A DNA stretch of 62,468 nt. Origin: Hyphomicrobiales bacterium (GTDB taxonomy: Bacteria > Pseudomonadota > Alphaproteobacteria > Rhizobiales > Rhizobiaceae). Location of the stretch: positions 1 to 62,468 of the forward strand of contig RXJA01000076.1 in NCBI GenBank assembly GCA_003963455.1. Reading direction: 5' to 3'. Made by a program: the position numbers and the translations under genes. This document shows, piece after piece, positions 34,358 through 42,251 of the stretch. Position 1 is the stretch's first letter, and each line of letters starts with the position of its first letter. Under the pieces are notes generated by a model, which saw nothing but the letters and a program-made list of their open reading frames with translations, did not search any database and was not told where the DNA came from.

Positions 34358-35095
34358 ATGGTTGGAAATCTGCTCCTTCGCGGAATGCTTGTCGGCGTTT
34401 TCGCGGGAATACTCGCACTCGGCTTCGCCAGGGTTTTTGGTGAGCCGCAAGTCGACCGCGCGATTGTATTCGAAGAACAACAAAGCCAGGCCGCCGGCGA
34501 AGCTCCGGGGCCTGAGATCGTTAGTCGCGGGACCCAAGCCGGCTTCGGCCTACTGACCGGCTTGGTGGTCTATGGCGCTTCGATTGGCGGATTGTTCTCT
34601 CTGGTCTTTGCCTACGTATACGGCCGCGCCAGCAGCATCGGCCCGCGTGGAACGGCAGCGCTGCTGGCACTGGCAGGATTTGTCGCTATCGTGCTCGTTC
34701 CATATCTCAAATATCCGGCCAATCCGCCGGCCGTCAGTAACCCCGATACCCTCGGCGCTCGAACCGAACTCTTCTTCATAATGATCGTGCTGTCGATTGC
34801 AGCGCTTGCAGGTACGGTCGCCTTGGCGCGGCGTCTGTGGTTGCGATACGGGGCATGGAACGCAACGATCGTTGCCGGTGCTGCTTTCATCATCGTCATT
34901 GCCATCGTGCAATATGCGATGCCGGCTATCAACGAGATGCCGCAGCAGTTCTCCGCCGATCTCTTGTGGAGGTTCCGCATAGCGGCTTTGGGAACACAGG
35001 TTGTGCTGTGGACGACGATTGGTCTCGCCTTTGGCGCGCTGGTCGAGAATGGCTTTTCCGGACGCCACAGACGGCAAGCTATTCACAGCCGCTAG
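34358..35095 (+). CDS. cbtA: Cobalt transporter subunit CbtA
   Basis: A 245-residue membrane protein with about six membrane segments, matching CbtA: MVGNLLLRGMLVGVFAGILALGFAR, SRGTQAGFGLLTGLVVYGAS and VAIVLVPYLKYPANPPAV. It is the channel-like partner of CbtB. The ATG at 34358 has AAGGA upstream; the frame reaches back to 34337 but that part overlaps cbtB. The unit ends at a good terminator. Confidence 0.93.
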   Translation: MVGNLLLRGMLVGVFAGILALGFARVFGEPQVDRAIVFEEQQSQAAGEAPGPEIVSRGTQAGFGLLTGLVVYGASIGGLFSLVFAYVYGRASSIGPRGTAALLALAGFVAIVLVPYLKYPANPPAVSNPDTLGARTELFFIMIVLSIAALAGTVALARRLWLRYGAWNATIVAGAAFIIVIAIVQYAMPAINEMPQQFSADLLWRFRIAALGTQVVLWTTIGLAFGALVENGFSGRHRRQAIHSR

Positions 35096-35121
35096 CGCGG
35101 CAAGCGAAACTGGGACTAAAG

Positions 35122-35153
35122 GCTCGCGACTTGGCTGGTCGCGGGCTTTTTTT
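35122..35153 (+). terminator. Intrinsic terminator after cbtA
   Basis: Stem GCTCGCGAC / GTCGCGGGC (one G-T pair), 7-base loop, then eight T. It lies 27 bases after the cbtA stop and is the clearest intrinsic terminator in the window. Confidence 0.88.
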
Positions 35154-35302
35154 GCGTTGTCTGTTGGTGGAAAAAGACCGCTTTCGCGCAGTCGGTTTCA
35201 CGCGCGCGACGGGGTCCAACGCGAGAGGTTTAGGGGGAAAATTACGTCCAGTTTTCTATTGTCGAGGCACCCTCTCCGGGACCGGTGGCGCAACGGAACC
35301 CA

Positions 35303-38300
35303 TCATTCGGCAGCAAGGTCGAACGTAGCAGGTTCCGTGAGCGCAACCTTGTCGATCGTAGATGCGATGTCATTCGGCAACCGCCAACCCTGGACCAACC
35401 CATAGATCGCTGGGATCACCACAAGGGTCAGGAGGGTAGATGAGATCATGCCACCAATCATCGGCACAGCGATGCGCTGCATCACTTCCGAACCGGTGCC
35501 GGTGCTCCAGAGGATCGGCATCAGACCCGCCATGATGGCAACGACAGTCATCATCTTCGGCCGGACGCGCTCCACTGCGCCGAGCATGATCGCTTCATAA
35601 AGATCTGTCCGGGCGAATGGCTGCTTGTGTGCGTCCCGATCGGCTTTCACCTCGACCATGGCCTGCTCCAGATAGATCAGCATGACGACGCCAGTCTCCG
35701 CCGCGACGCCGGCGAGGGCGATGAAGCCAACTGCCACCGCCACCGACATGTTGAAGCCGAGCCACCACATCAGCCAGATCCCGCCGATAAGGGCAAACGG
35801 CAAGGACAGCATGACAATCAAAGTCTCGGTGAGCGCCCGGAAGTTGAGATAAAGCAGCAGGAAGATGATGAGCAGCGTGACGGGCACGACGATCTTCATC
35901 CGCGCCGCGGCCCGCTCCAGATACTCGAACTGCCCGCTCCAGGCGACCGAATAGCCGGGTGACAGCTTCACCGTCGCCGCGACGGCCTTCTGGGCGTCGG
36001 CGACATAGCCACCGAGATCGCGACCGTTAATGTCGACGAAGATGTAGGTCGCGAGCTGGCCATTCTCGGTGCGGATCGAGGTCGCGCCGCGCGTCAACTG
36101 AACTTTCGCCACTTCGCCGAGCGGAATGGCGCCGCCACCGGGTAACGGCACTTCGACGTCGGTAGCGATCGACTGGGGATTCGAGCGCAGATCACGGGGA
36201 TAGCGGATGTTGACCCCATAGCGCTCACGTCCTTCGACGGTTGTCGTCACAGTCTCGCCACCAAGCGCGGTCGCGATGACGTCCTGGACGTCGCCGACGG
36301 CAAGGCCGTACCGGCCAAGCGTCTCGCGATCCGGGACAATGTCGAGATAGTAACCGCCGATCACCCGCTCGGCATAAGCACTCGATGTGCCCGGAACCGT
36401 TTTGAGGGCCGCTTCGATCTGGCGCGCGATCTGTTCCATCTGCGCCAGGTCGGTGCCGAACACCTTGACGCCGACCGGCGTCCTGATGCCGGTCGAAAGC
36501 ATGTCTATGCGAGCTCGTATCGGCATGGTCCAGGCGTTGGAGACGCCGGGGAACTGCAGAGCCTTGTCCATCCCGGCCTTCAGGCTGTCGATGGTAACAC
36601 CAGCCCGCCATTGGTCCTTTGGTTTCAGATTGATGATGGTCTCGAACATCTCGGTAGGAGCTGGGTCGGTTGCGGTCATCGCCCTCCCCGCTTTGCCATA
36701 GACCGAATCCACCTCCGGAAAGGACTTGATGATCCGGTCCTGCATTTGCAGGAGCTCCGCCGCCTTGGTGACGGAGATCCCGGGCAAGGTCGTCGGCATG
36801 TACATCAGCGTGCCTTCGTTCAGACTCGGCATGAATTCCGAGCCGATCTGGCTCACCGGCCAGACCGAGCCGCCAAGCACGACGAGCGCAAGCGCGATGG
36901 TGAGCGTCTTCGCCTTCAGCACGCCGCGGATAACCGGACGATAAATCCAGATCAGGAACCGGTTGATCGGGTTCCTGTGCTCAGGGATGATCCGGCCGCG
37001 CACAAAGACCACCATCAAGGCCGGTACCAGTGTCACCGACAGGATCGCCGCGGCGGCCATGGCGAAGGTCTTGGTGAAGGCGAGAGGCCCGAACATGCGG
37101 CCTTCCTGCGACTCGAGCGTAAAGATTGGCAGAAACGATACCGTGATGACCAGGAGGCTAAAAAAGAGCGCCGGGCCGACCTCGCTCGCCGCATCGATCA
37201 AAATCTGTACTCGCGGCTTGCCTGGCGGAGCTCGCTCCAGATGCTTATGAGCATTCTCGATCATGACGATAGCGGCATCGATCATGGCGCCGACGGCAAT
37301 GGCGATGCCACCGAGGCTCATGATGTTGGAGCCGAGCCCAATGGCCTTCATGGCGCCGAACGCCATCAAGATGCCGACCGGCAGCATGAAGATGGCGACA
37401 AGTGCGCTGCGCAGGTGGAGGAGGAACACGACGCAGACCAGAGCAACGATAACACTTTCCTCGAAGAGCGTGCCTTTCAACGTTTCGATCGCCGCTTCGA
37501 TGAGATGCGAGCGGTCGTAGACCGGCACAATCTCGGCCCCCTTGGGAAGGCTTCCGGCGATGTCGGTCAAGCGTTGCTTAACGTTCTCGATCACGGTCAG
37601 AGCATTGGCCCCGAACCTCTGCAGGGCAATTCCACTCGCGACCTCGCCTTCGCCGTTGAGCTCGGTAATCCCGCGCCGTTCGTCTGGGCCGACCTCGACC
37701 CTTGCGACGTCCTTGAGACGCAGAGGCACACCTTGGTCCGTCTTCAGCACGATATCTTCGATATCGGCCGTCGATTTGATGTAGCCGCGTCCGCGCACCA
37801 TGAACTCGAATTCGGAAAGCTCCAGCGTGCGTCCGCCGACGTCCCGATTGCTGGCGCGCACGGCGTCACGAACCATCGACAGCGATATGCCTTGGGCGCG
37901 CAGCCGCAAGGGATCGACGACGATGTTGTACTGCTTGACAAAGCCGCCGACGCTAGCGACCTCGGCGACCCCCTCGGCCTTGGAGGCGGCGTATCGCACC
38001 ACCCAGTCCTGCAGCGACCGCAGTTCCGCAAGCGTCATATCCTTGGCAACGACGGCATACTGGTAGACCCAACCGACGCCGGTCGCGTCCGGACCGAGGC
38101 CCGGCGTGACGCCAGCCGGCAGGCGCTGCGCGGCGGCGTTGAGATATTCAAGCACGCGACTGCGCGCCCAGTAGGGATCCGTGCCGTCCTCGAAGATGAC
38201 ATAGACGAAGGAAACACCGAAGAAGGAGAACCCGCGCACCACCTTGGATTTCGGCACCGTCAGCATCGCAGTCGTCAGCGGATAGGTGACCTGGTCCTCG

Positions 38301-38482
38301 ACGACCTGCGGCGCCTGACCGGGATATTCGGTGTAGACGATGACCTGGACGTCCGAAAGGTCCGGAATCGCGTCGAGCGGAAGCGTCTTCAGCGAGTAGG
38401 CTCCTGCGGCCACCGCGAAAGCTGTGCCAACGATGATCAGGACGAGGTTGCGTGCTGACCACCCGATGAGCCGTGCAATCAT
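35303..38482 (-). CDS. cusA: CusA-type heavy-metal efflux RND pump
   Basis: A 1,059-residue inner-membrane RND transporter of the HME (CusA/CzcA) class, with twelve expected membrane segments in the usual 1+5/1+5 pattern. Recognisable blocks are DLSDVQVIVYTEYPGQAPQ and VEDQVTYPLTTAML near the N-terminus, ATGVGWVYQYA, MIDAAIVMIENAHKHLE in the middle and TGTGSEVMQRIAVPMIGGM near the end. Acidic residues in membrane helix 4 indicate proton-driven export. With CusB and a TolC-type outer channel it removes Cu(I)/Ag(I) from the periplasm. Its start overlaps the cusB stop (ATGA). Cu/Ag rather than Zn/Co specificity is inferred from the CusB and CusF neighbours. Confidence 0.92.
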   Translation of the reverse strand: MIARLIGWSARNLVLIIVGTAFAVAAGAYSLKTLPLDAIPDLSDVQVIVYTEYPGQAPQVVEDQVTYPLTTAMLTVPKSKVVRGFSFFGVSFVYVIFEDGTDPYWARSRVLEYLNAAAQRLPAGVTPGLGPDATGVGWVYQYAVVAKDMTLAELRSLQDWVVRYAASKAEGVAEVASVGGFVKQYNIVVDPLRLRAQGISLSMVRDAVRASNRDVGGRTLELSEFEFMVRGRGYIKSTADIEDIVLKTDQGVPLRLKDVARVEVGPDERRGITELNGEGEVASGIALQRFGANALTVIENVKQRLTDIAGSLPKGAEIVPVYDRSHLIEAAIETLKGTLFEESVIVALVCVVFLLHLRSALVAIFMLPVGILMAFGAMKAIGLGSNIMSLGGIAIAVGAMIDAAIVMIENAHKHLERAPPGKPRVQILIDAASEVGPALFFSLLVITVSFLPIFTLESQEGRMFGPLAFTKTFAMAAAAILSVTLVPALMVVFVRGRIIPEHRNPINRFLIWIYRPVIRGVLKAKTLTIALALVVLGGSVWPVSQIGSEFMPSLNEGTLMYMPTTLPGISVTKAAELLQMQDRIIKSFPEVDSVYGKAGRAMTATDPAPTEMFETIINLKPKDQWRAGVTIDSLKAGMDKALQFPGVSNAWTMPIRARIDMLSTGIRTPVGVKVFGTDLAQMEQIARQIEAALKTVPGTSSAYAERVIGGYYLDIVPDRETLGRYGLAVGDVQDVIATALGGETVTTTVEGRERYGVNIRYPRDLRSNPQSIATDVEVPLPGGGAIPLGEVAKVQLTRGATSIRTENGQLATYIFVDINGRDLGGYVADAQKAVAATVKLSPGYSVAWSGQFEYLERAAARMKIVVPVTLLIIFLLLYLNFRALTETLIVMLSLPFALIGGIWLMWWLGFNMSVAVAVGFIALAGVAAETGVVMLIYLEQAMVEVKADRDAHKQPFARTDLYEAIMLGAVERVRPKMMTVVAIMAGLMPILWSTGTGSEVMQRIAVPMIGGMISSTLLTLVVIPAIYGLVQGWRLPNDIASTIDKVALTEPATFDLAAE

Positions 38483-39924
38483 GGCGCAGCCTCCAGGCTC
38501 GTCATGCCGCTCAGTGCAGCCTTCAGATTGCTTTCGGCGTCGATCAGGAAGTTCGCCGCGACCACGACCCGATCGCCAGCGGCGACGCCAGTGCGGATTT
38601 CGGTAACGCCGCCGCCCTGAAGGCCGATCTTGACCTCTCGCGGCTCGAACCGTCCCTCACCCTTGTCCAGGATCACGACCTGCCGCGTGCCGGTATCGAT
38701 TACGGCGCTATCGGGGACGGCGATAACTGGGGCATTGCTGCCGCTGCCGATCTCGACATCGGCATACATGTCCGGCAGCAACAGACCGTCCGGATTGGGG
38801 ATTTCGATCCGCACCTTGGTCGTGCGCGTTTCCTTGCTGACCTGCGGATAGATCAGGGCGACACGGCCACTGAAGATCTGTCCCGGCAGGCTTCGCACCC
38901 GGATCGTGGCGGCGGCGCCTAGCTTCACGGCCCCCAGCTCATATTCGGGTACATCGGCGACTATCCAGACGGTCGAGACATCGGCGAGGCGGAAGAGCAC
39001 GTCGCCGGGCGACGCCTTCATGCCCTCGACTGCATTGCGCTCGAGGATCAAACCATCGCGCGGAACGGCCCAGGTGATCGAAGTCTGTACCTGGCGGGTG
39101 CGGTCGATTGCGGCGATCACATCGGGTGGGACCGCGAGGTTCTCGAGGCGCTGGCGAGCCCCGGCCGATGCGCGGCCGCCTTCATTCAAATCGGAAAGAT
39201 ATTGGGCGCTCGCGGTGGCGATCTCGGCCGAATAAAGATGCATCAGCGGCTCGCCTTTCTTGACTCGATCGCCGGTGGTGACGTCCGCTACCTTGTCAAT
39301 GAAAGCATCGGAGCGCGTCGCGACTATCGTGATGCGGCGTTCATCAAGCTGTACGGTGCCGGGCACTCGCACCGGACGAACGACCACCTGCTGGGTGGCG
39401 ACCTCCGAGCGGACGCCGGTCCGCTGCAGTTTGCCGGTCGCGACTTTGACGGCTGAACTGTCGTCGCCCTCGCCCGCGTAGACGGGGATGTAGTCCATCC
39501 CCATCGAGTCCTTCTTCGGAGCCGGCGAGGTATCTGGAAGGCCCATGGGATTGCGATAGTATAGGATTCGCTTGGGTCCGCCGTACGCGGGAGCAGCTGC
39601 AACGGCCCCAGCCACGGCCGGCGGCTTGTCCTCGAAGCTCAGATCGTCGGCGGAGTGAACCGGCAGGAAGTCCCGCCCATCTGCGGTTTTCCTTGGGGTT
39701 GCCGCATAGGCTGGGAGGCCGTCTGGATCTCGATAGTAGATCACGGGTCCCTTTGGAGCGGGATTGGCGCTCGCAGGAGCCGTCGCAGTACCTTCGAGCC
39801 AGGCGACAGCCTGCAACCACGGAGTGGCAGGCCGCGCGAGATTGCGATGCCCTGCCCAATAGCCTCCAGCCCCCGCCGCCAAAATGGCGACGAGGGTGAG
39901 GCCAGTACGGCCTGCGCGACTCAT
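38479..39924 (-). CDS. cusB: CusB-type periplasmic adaptor with two heavy-metal-binding domains
   Basis: A 481-residue membrane-fusion protein: an N-terminal membrane anchor (LTLVAILAAGAGGYWAG), then two copies of the small heavy-metal-binding domain (YYRDPDGLPAYAATPRK ... DFLPVH and YYRNPMGLPDTSPAPKK ... GMDYIPVY), then the HlyD/CusB hairpin and barrel domains (VRVPGTVQLDERRITIV, WIVADVPEYELGAV, LPDMYADVEIG). Most CusB proteins have one such N-terminal domain at most; two may increase metal capture. It overlaps both the FixH-like gene upstream and cusA downstream by four bases each, so all three are translationally coupled. Confidence 0.92.
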   Translation of the reverse strand: MSRAGRTGLTLVAILAAGAGGYWAGHRNLARPATPWLQAVAWLEGTATAPASANPAPKGPVIYYRDPDGLPAYAATPRKTADGRDFLPVHSADDLSFEDKPPAVAGAVAAAPAYGGPKRILYYRNPMGLPDTSPAPKKDSMGMDYIPVYAGEGDDSSAVKVATGKLQRTGVRSEVATQQVVVRPVRVPGTVQLDERRITIVATRSDAFIDKVADVTTGDRVKKGEPLMHLYSAEIATASAQYLSDLNEGGRASAGARQRLENLAVPPDVIAAIDRTRQVQTSITWAVPRDGLILERNAVEGMKASPGDVLFRLADVSTVWIVADVPEYELGAVKLGAAATIRVRSLPGQIFSGRVALIYPQVSKETRTTKVRIEIPNPDGLLLPDMYADVEIGSGSNAPVIAVPDSAVIDTGTRQVVILDKGEGRFEPREVKIGLQGGGVTEIRTGVAAGDRVVVAANFLIDAESNLKAALSGMTSLEAAP

Positions 39925-40328
39925 GGCGTGGCCTTGAATTCGAGCTTGTTTTCGAGAGAGCCGGTTTCGCCCTGCACCTTGGCGCCGAGCGACAGGCGGT
40001 AGCCGCCCGGCATCATCAGATTGGTCTTGAAGCGATAGATGCCTGGCTCCGTCGAGGGCAACGGCTCGATCGGCGACGTCATCATCTCCATGCCGTCCGG
40101 CGCCATATCGACACGCTGGGCAAAGATCACCGCGTCGGGCACCACCTTGCCGGAGCGCTTGTCGACGAGGCGGACCGCGACAATCGCGGCATCGCCCTTC
40201 TTTATCGCGTTTTGAACGAGCTGAAATTCGTAATCGTCGATCCCAGCCCGGGCCGTCGAAATACCGCCACCGAGAGCAAGACCGATCATCGCCGCGGCTG
40301 CAACGTGCTTAGCACTACAAAAGTTCAT
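39921..40328 (-). CDS. FixH/YtkA-like exported protein
   Basis: A 135-residue exported protein from the ATG at 40328 (MNFCSAKH; TTGGGAAAA upstream). After the signal peptide it has a beta-sandwich of the FixH/YtkA type: YEFQLVQNAIKKGDAAIVAV, RVDMAPDGMEMMTSP and PGIYRFKTNLMMPGGYRL. The Met-rich loops (MAPDGMEMM, LMMPGG) could bind Cu(I). It is the first gene of the cusBA operon and probably acts as a periplasmic metal-binding partner of the pump, an inference from position. Confidence 0.8.
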   Translation of the reverse strand: MNFCSAKHVAAAAMIGLALGGGISTARAGIDDYEFQLVQNAIKKGDAAIVAVRLVDKRSGKVVPDAVIFAQRVDMAPDGMEMMTSPIEPLPSTEPGIYRFKTNLMMPGGYRLSLGAKVQGETGSLENKLEFKATP

Positions 40329-40472
40329 TGTCAGATTTTCCCAAATTTTGTCATTCGACCGCGCGGAATGCACGGCAGTTTCTCGGTGAGGCTACGCCAG
40401 AACCACGAGGTCTCGCCGCAAGGCCCAGCGGCGGTGCGGCAACAAAACGGCCCGATGGAGCCGTTGATGAAT

Positions 40473-40838
40473 TCAGGTTCGTGGAGGTCGGGGAGGCGGC
40501 GGAGTTGGCAGGAGATCGCGTCCCACATGATTGCCAGGCGTGATCACGTCAGCCGTGGATAACCGGGTGAGTATGATTGCTACGGTCGTCGACGCGCTCG
40601 GGAAGCACTTGGCGACACACAAAACCGCGGGGGGACAGGATTTCTGACAATCAGGTACTTGCTGCCCCTGGTTCGATGGGCAAGGCATGTCGTCAGGCAT
40701 GGATGCCATATCCGTCATTGCCATCGTAGGATCAACATCCATCGCCACCGCCGCAGCCGGTGTCACCATCGGCACGGTTAGAAGGCTCACGGCTGCAAGA
40801 ATCGTTAGCAGGTAGCGAAAGTAGGGCCAGAATTTCAC
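40473..40838 (-). CDS. Small exported Met/Cys-rich protein with RPPRT tail
   Basis: About 121 residues starting at a GTG at 40838. It has a signal or anchor segment (FRYLLTILAAVSLLTVPMVTPAAAVA), a Met-rich mature N-terminus (MDVDPTMAMTDMASMPDDM), a Cys cluster (PCPSNQGQQVPDCQKSCPPAVLCVAKC) and a Pro-rich tail ending PPPPRPPRT. It shares the Cys layout of the protein at 15363 and the RPP tail of three others in the window. A CopR-type palindrome lies 49 bases upstream. Predicted periplasmic copper binder, unnamed family. Confidence 0.65.
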   Translation of the reverse strand: MKFWPYFRYLLTILAAVSLLTVPMVTPAAAVAMDVDPTMAMTDMASMPDDMPCPSNQGQQVPDCQKSCPPAVLCVAKCFPSASTTVAIILTRLSTADVITPGNHVGRDLLPTPPPPRPPRT

Positions 40839-40886
40839 ATGGGCTCTATGGCATATGCTGCAGCGCAAGAAAAGCTCCCTAAGCTC

Positions 40887-40900
40887 TCACATTTGTGTCA
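40887..40900. promoter_or_regulatory. CopR-type box between divergent genes
   Basis: TCACA-TTTG-TGTCA fits TNACA-N4-TGTNA, the cop box described for CopR/CusR-type response regulators. It lies between the divergent small exported proteins at 40838 and 40982 and could serve both. Confidence 0.55.
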
Positions 40901-40981
40901 GGGGGTAGTCACCGCCCGACAAGTGATTCGATTCGAACATCGATGCAAAAGATGATAATCTCGTCATGATCGGAGGAGGAA

Positions 40982-41347
40982 ATGCGCGCCATTGCATTAT
41001 TGGCCGGCGTGGTAGTGGCTACGCCCTCGATGGCGGAGCAATTGATCTTCTACACGGCCACCTTTCCAGATGCCACAGCGGTCCAGCTCAGTGTCCTGAA
41101 CAACAGTGTCTCGCAAGATCGGGGCCACGATTATGATGTCGTTATCGGTTTGGTGGAGACAGACGCAACCGGCGCCGTCAGGTATGAAGATTCCGGGAGG
41201 CATCTCGCACAAGTTCGCTGCAATTATCCGGCCTATGTGAGCGTCGGCGGACGAACATTTCCCATTGAGATGCCTTTGAGCCGCTCGGCACACGCCGACT
41301 GGAAAGAAAAGCTCTGGGTGGCTTTCTGCGCGGCCCCATCGTTCTGA
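40982..41347 (+). CDS. Small exported protein, unknown function
   Basis: A 121-residue protein with an excellent ribosome binding site (GGAGGAGGAA before the ATG), a signal peptide (MRAIALLAGVVVATPSMA) and a mature beta-rich domain with two cysteines (LAQVRCNYPAYVSVGG, WVAFCAAPSF). I do not recognise the family. It is divergent from the small Cys/Met protein, sharing the putative CopR box, and ends at a hairpin. Confidence 0.72.
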   Translation: MRAIALLAGVVVATPSMAEQLIFYTATFPDATAVQLSVLNNSVSQDRGHDYDVVIGLVETDATGAVRYEDSGRHLAQVRCNYPAYVSVGGRTFPIEMPLSRSAHADWKEKLWVAFCAAPSF

Positions 41348-41367
41348 CATCTCCGGATCAGATAGCG

Positions 41368-41392
41368 GCCACGGGTTGATTGCGCCCGTGGC
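41368..41392. terminator. Hairpin between convergent genes
   Basis: Stem GCCACGGG / CCCGTGGC with outer AGC/GCT pairs and a 9-base loop, followed by GCTAGTTT. It lies between the convergent gene at 41347 and cusF at 41466 and may act in both directions. Confidence 0.5.
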
Positions 41393-41465
41393 GCTAGTTT
41401 CGGATCACTTGACCGATGAACGCGATACGTCCGTTCTGGTGACCGCGAGCCTTAAGCTGCGCTGT

Positions 41466-41744
41466 TTACTTAACTTTTTCTATCTTGGTCACGGTGAGGC
41501 GTCCATTGACGCGATCGGCCTCAAACTTGACCTTGTCACCGACCTTCACCGTCTTGAGTGCGGCGGCGTCAGTCATGGCGAACACCATGGTCATGCCGTC
41601 CATGTTGAGGTTTGTGATTGGTCCGTGCTTCAAGGTGATCTTCGACTGCGCCTCGTCGATCTTGGTGACCTGGCCGTCGACTGGCGCAGCGTGCGCAAGG
41701 CTTGGCATCAGGAAGGCGAGTGCAATGACAGCAAATCGACGCAT
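41466..41744 (-). CDS. cusF: CusF-family periplasmic copper-binding protein, copy 1
   Basis: A 92-residue protein from the ATG at 41744 (AAGGAG upstream). After the signal peptide it has the CusF OB-fold: VDGQVTKIDEAQSKITLKHG, NLNMDGMTMVFAM (the Met pair of the Cu(I) site) and the basic end GRLTVTKIEKV. CusF carries Cu(I) to the CusB/CusA pump. It is the last gene of the first five-gene operon; a diverged copy is at 50784. Confidence 0.93.
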   Translation of the reverse strand: MRRFAVIALAFLMPSLAHAAPVDGQVTKIDEAQSKITLKHGPITNLNMDGMTMVFAMTDAAALKTVKVGDKVKFEADRVNGRLTVTKIEKVK

Positions 41745-41770
41745 GAGCTTCTCCTTCGGTTGTAGATTGG

Positions 41771-42241
41771 TTACTTGACGACGATGGTGCCGGACATCCC
41801 GGCGTCGCGATGGCCGGGGATCAGGCATGAGAAGTCGAACTCGCCAGCTTTATCGAACTTCCAGACGATCTCACTGGTCTTCTTCGACGGAAGACGTTTG
41901 GCATTAGGATCGTCGTGCTCCATGTCCGGGTTCTTCTGCATCTGCTCAGCATGTTTCAGGTTCTCGGCGAGTGTACCGAGAACGAACTCGTGATCGAGTT
42001 CGCCGTTGTTTCGCAGTATGAACTTGACCTGTTCGCCATTGCGGATCTCGATCCGCTTGGGCACGAACTCCATGTTATCGCTGGTTTCGCGCATGACGAT
42101 CTGGACGATGCGAGCAGGTTTCTTCGGATCGCCTGGCTCGCCGAAGGCGCGTTCGACGCCATCGCCATGCCCGGCATCGGCGAATGCGGCTGTCGACCAC
42201 GACAGCGCCGCAAGCGCCGTCAACAGAGTTTTGGTATTCAT
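41771..42241 (-). CDS. Exported cupredoxin (plastocyanin-like), copy 1
   Basis: A 156-residue protein with a signal peptide (MNTKTLLTALAALSWSTAAFA) and a cupredoxin fold. The type-1 copper ligands are visible: His in GELDHEFVLG, then FSCLIPGHRDAGM with Cys, His and Met. A longer Met/His/Asp-rich loop (HAEQMQKNPDMEHDDPNAKR) lies between them, as in the CopI/copper-tolerance cupredoxins. It probably binds or oxidises Cu in the periplasm or feeds the neighbouring oxidase. AAAGGA precedes the ATG. Copy 2 is at 51095. Confidence 0.9.
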   Translation of the reverse strand: MNTKTLLTALAALSWSTAAFADAGHGDGVERAFGEPGDPKKPARIVQIVMRETSDNMEFVPKRIEIRNGEQVKFILRNNGELDHEFVLGTLAENLKHAEQMQKNPDMEHDDPNAKRLPSKKTSEIVWKFDKAGEFDFSCLIPGHRDAGMSGTIVVK

Positions 42242-42251
42242 TGATGGTCCT

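Noticed and set aside
36611..38458. 615-codon open frame opposite cusA
   Set aside because: Antisense to the RND pump, composition unlike a protein family.
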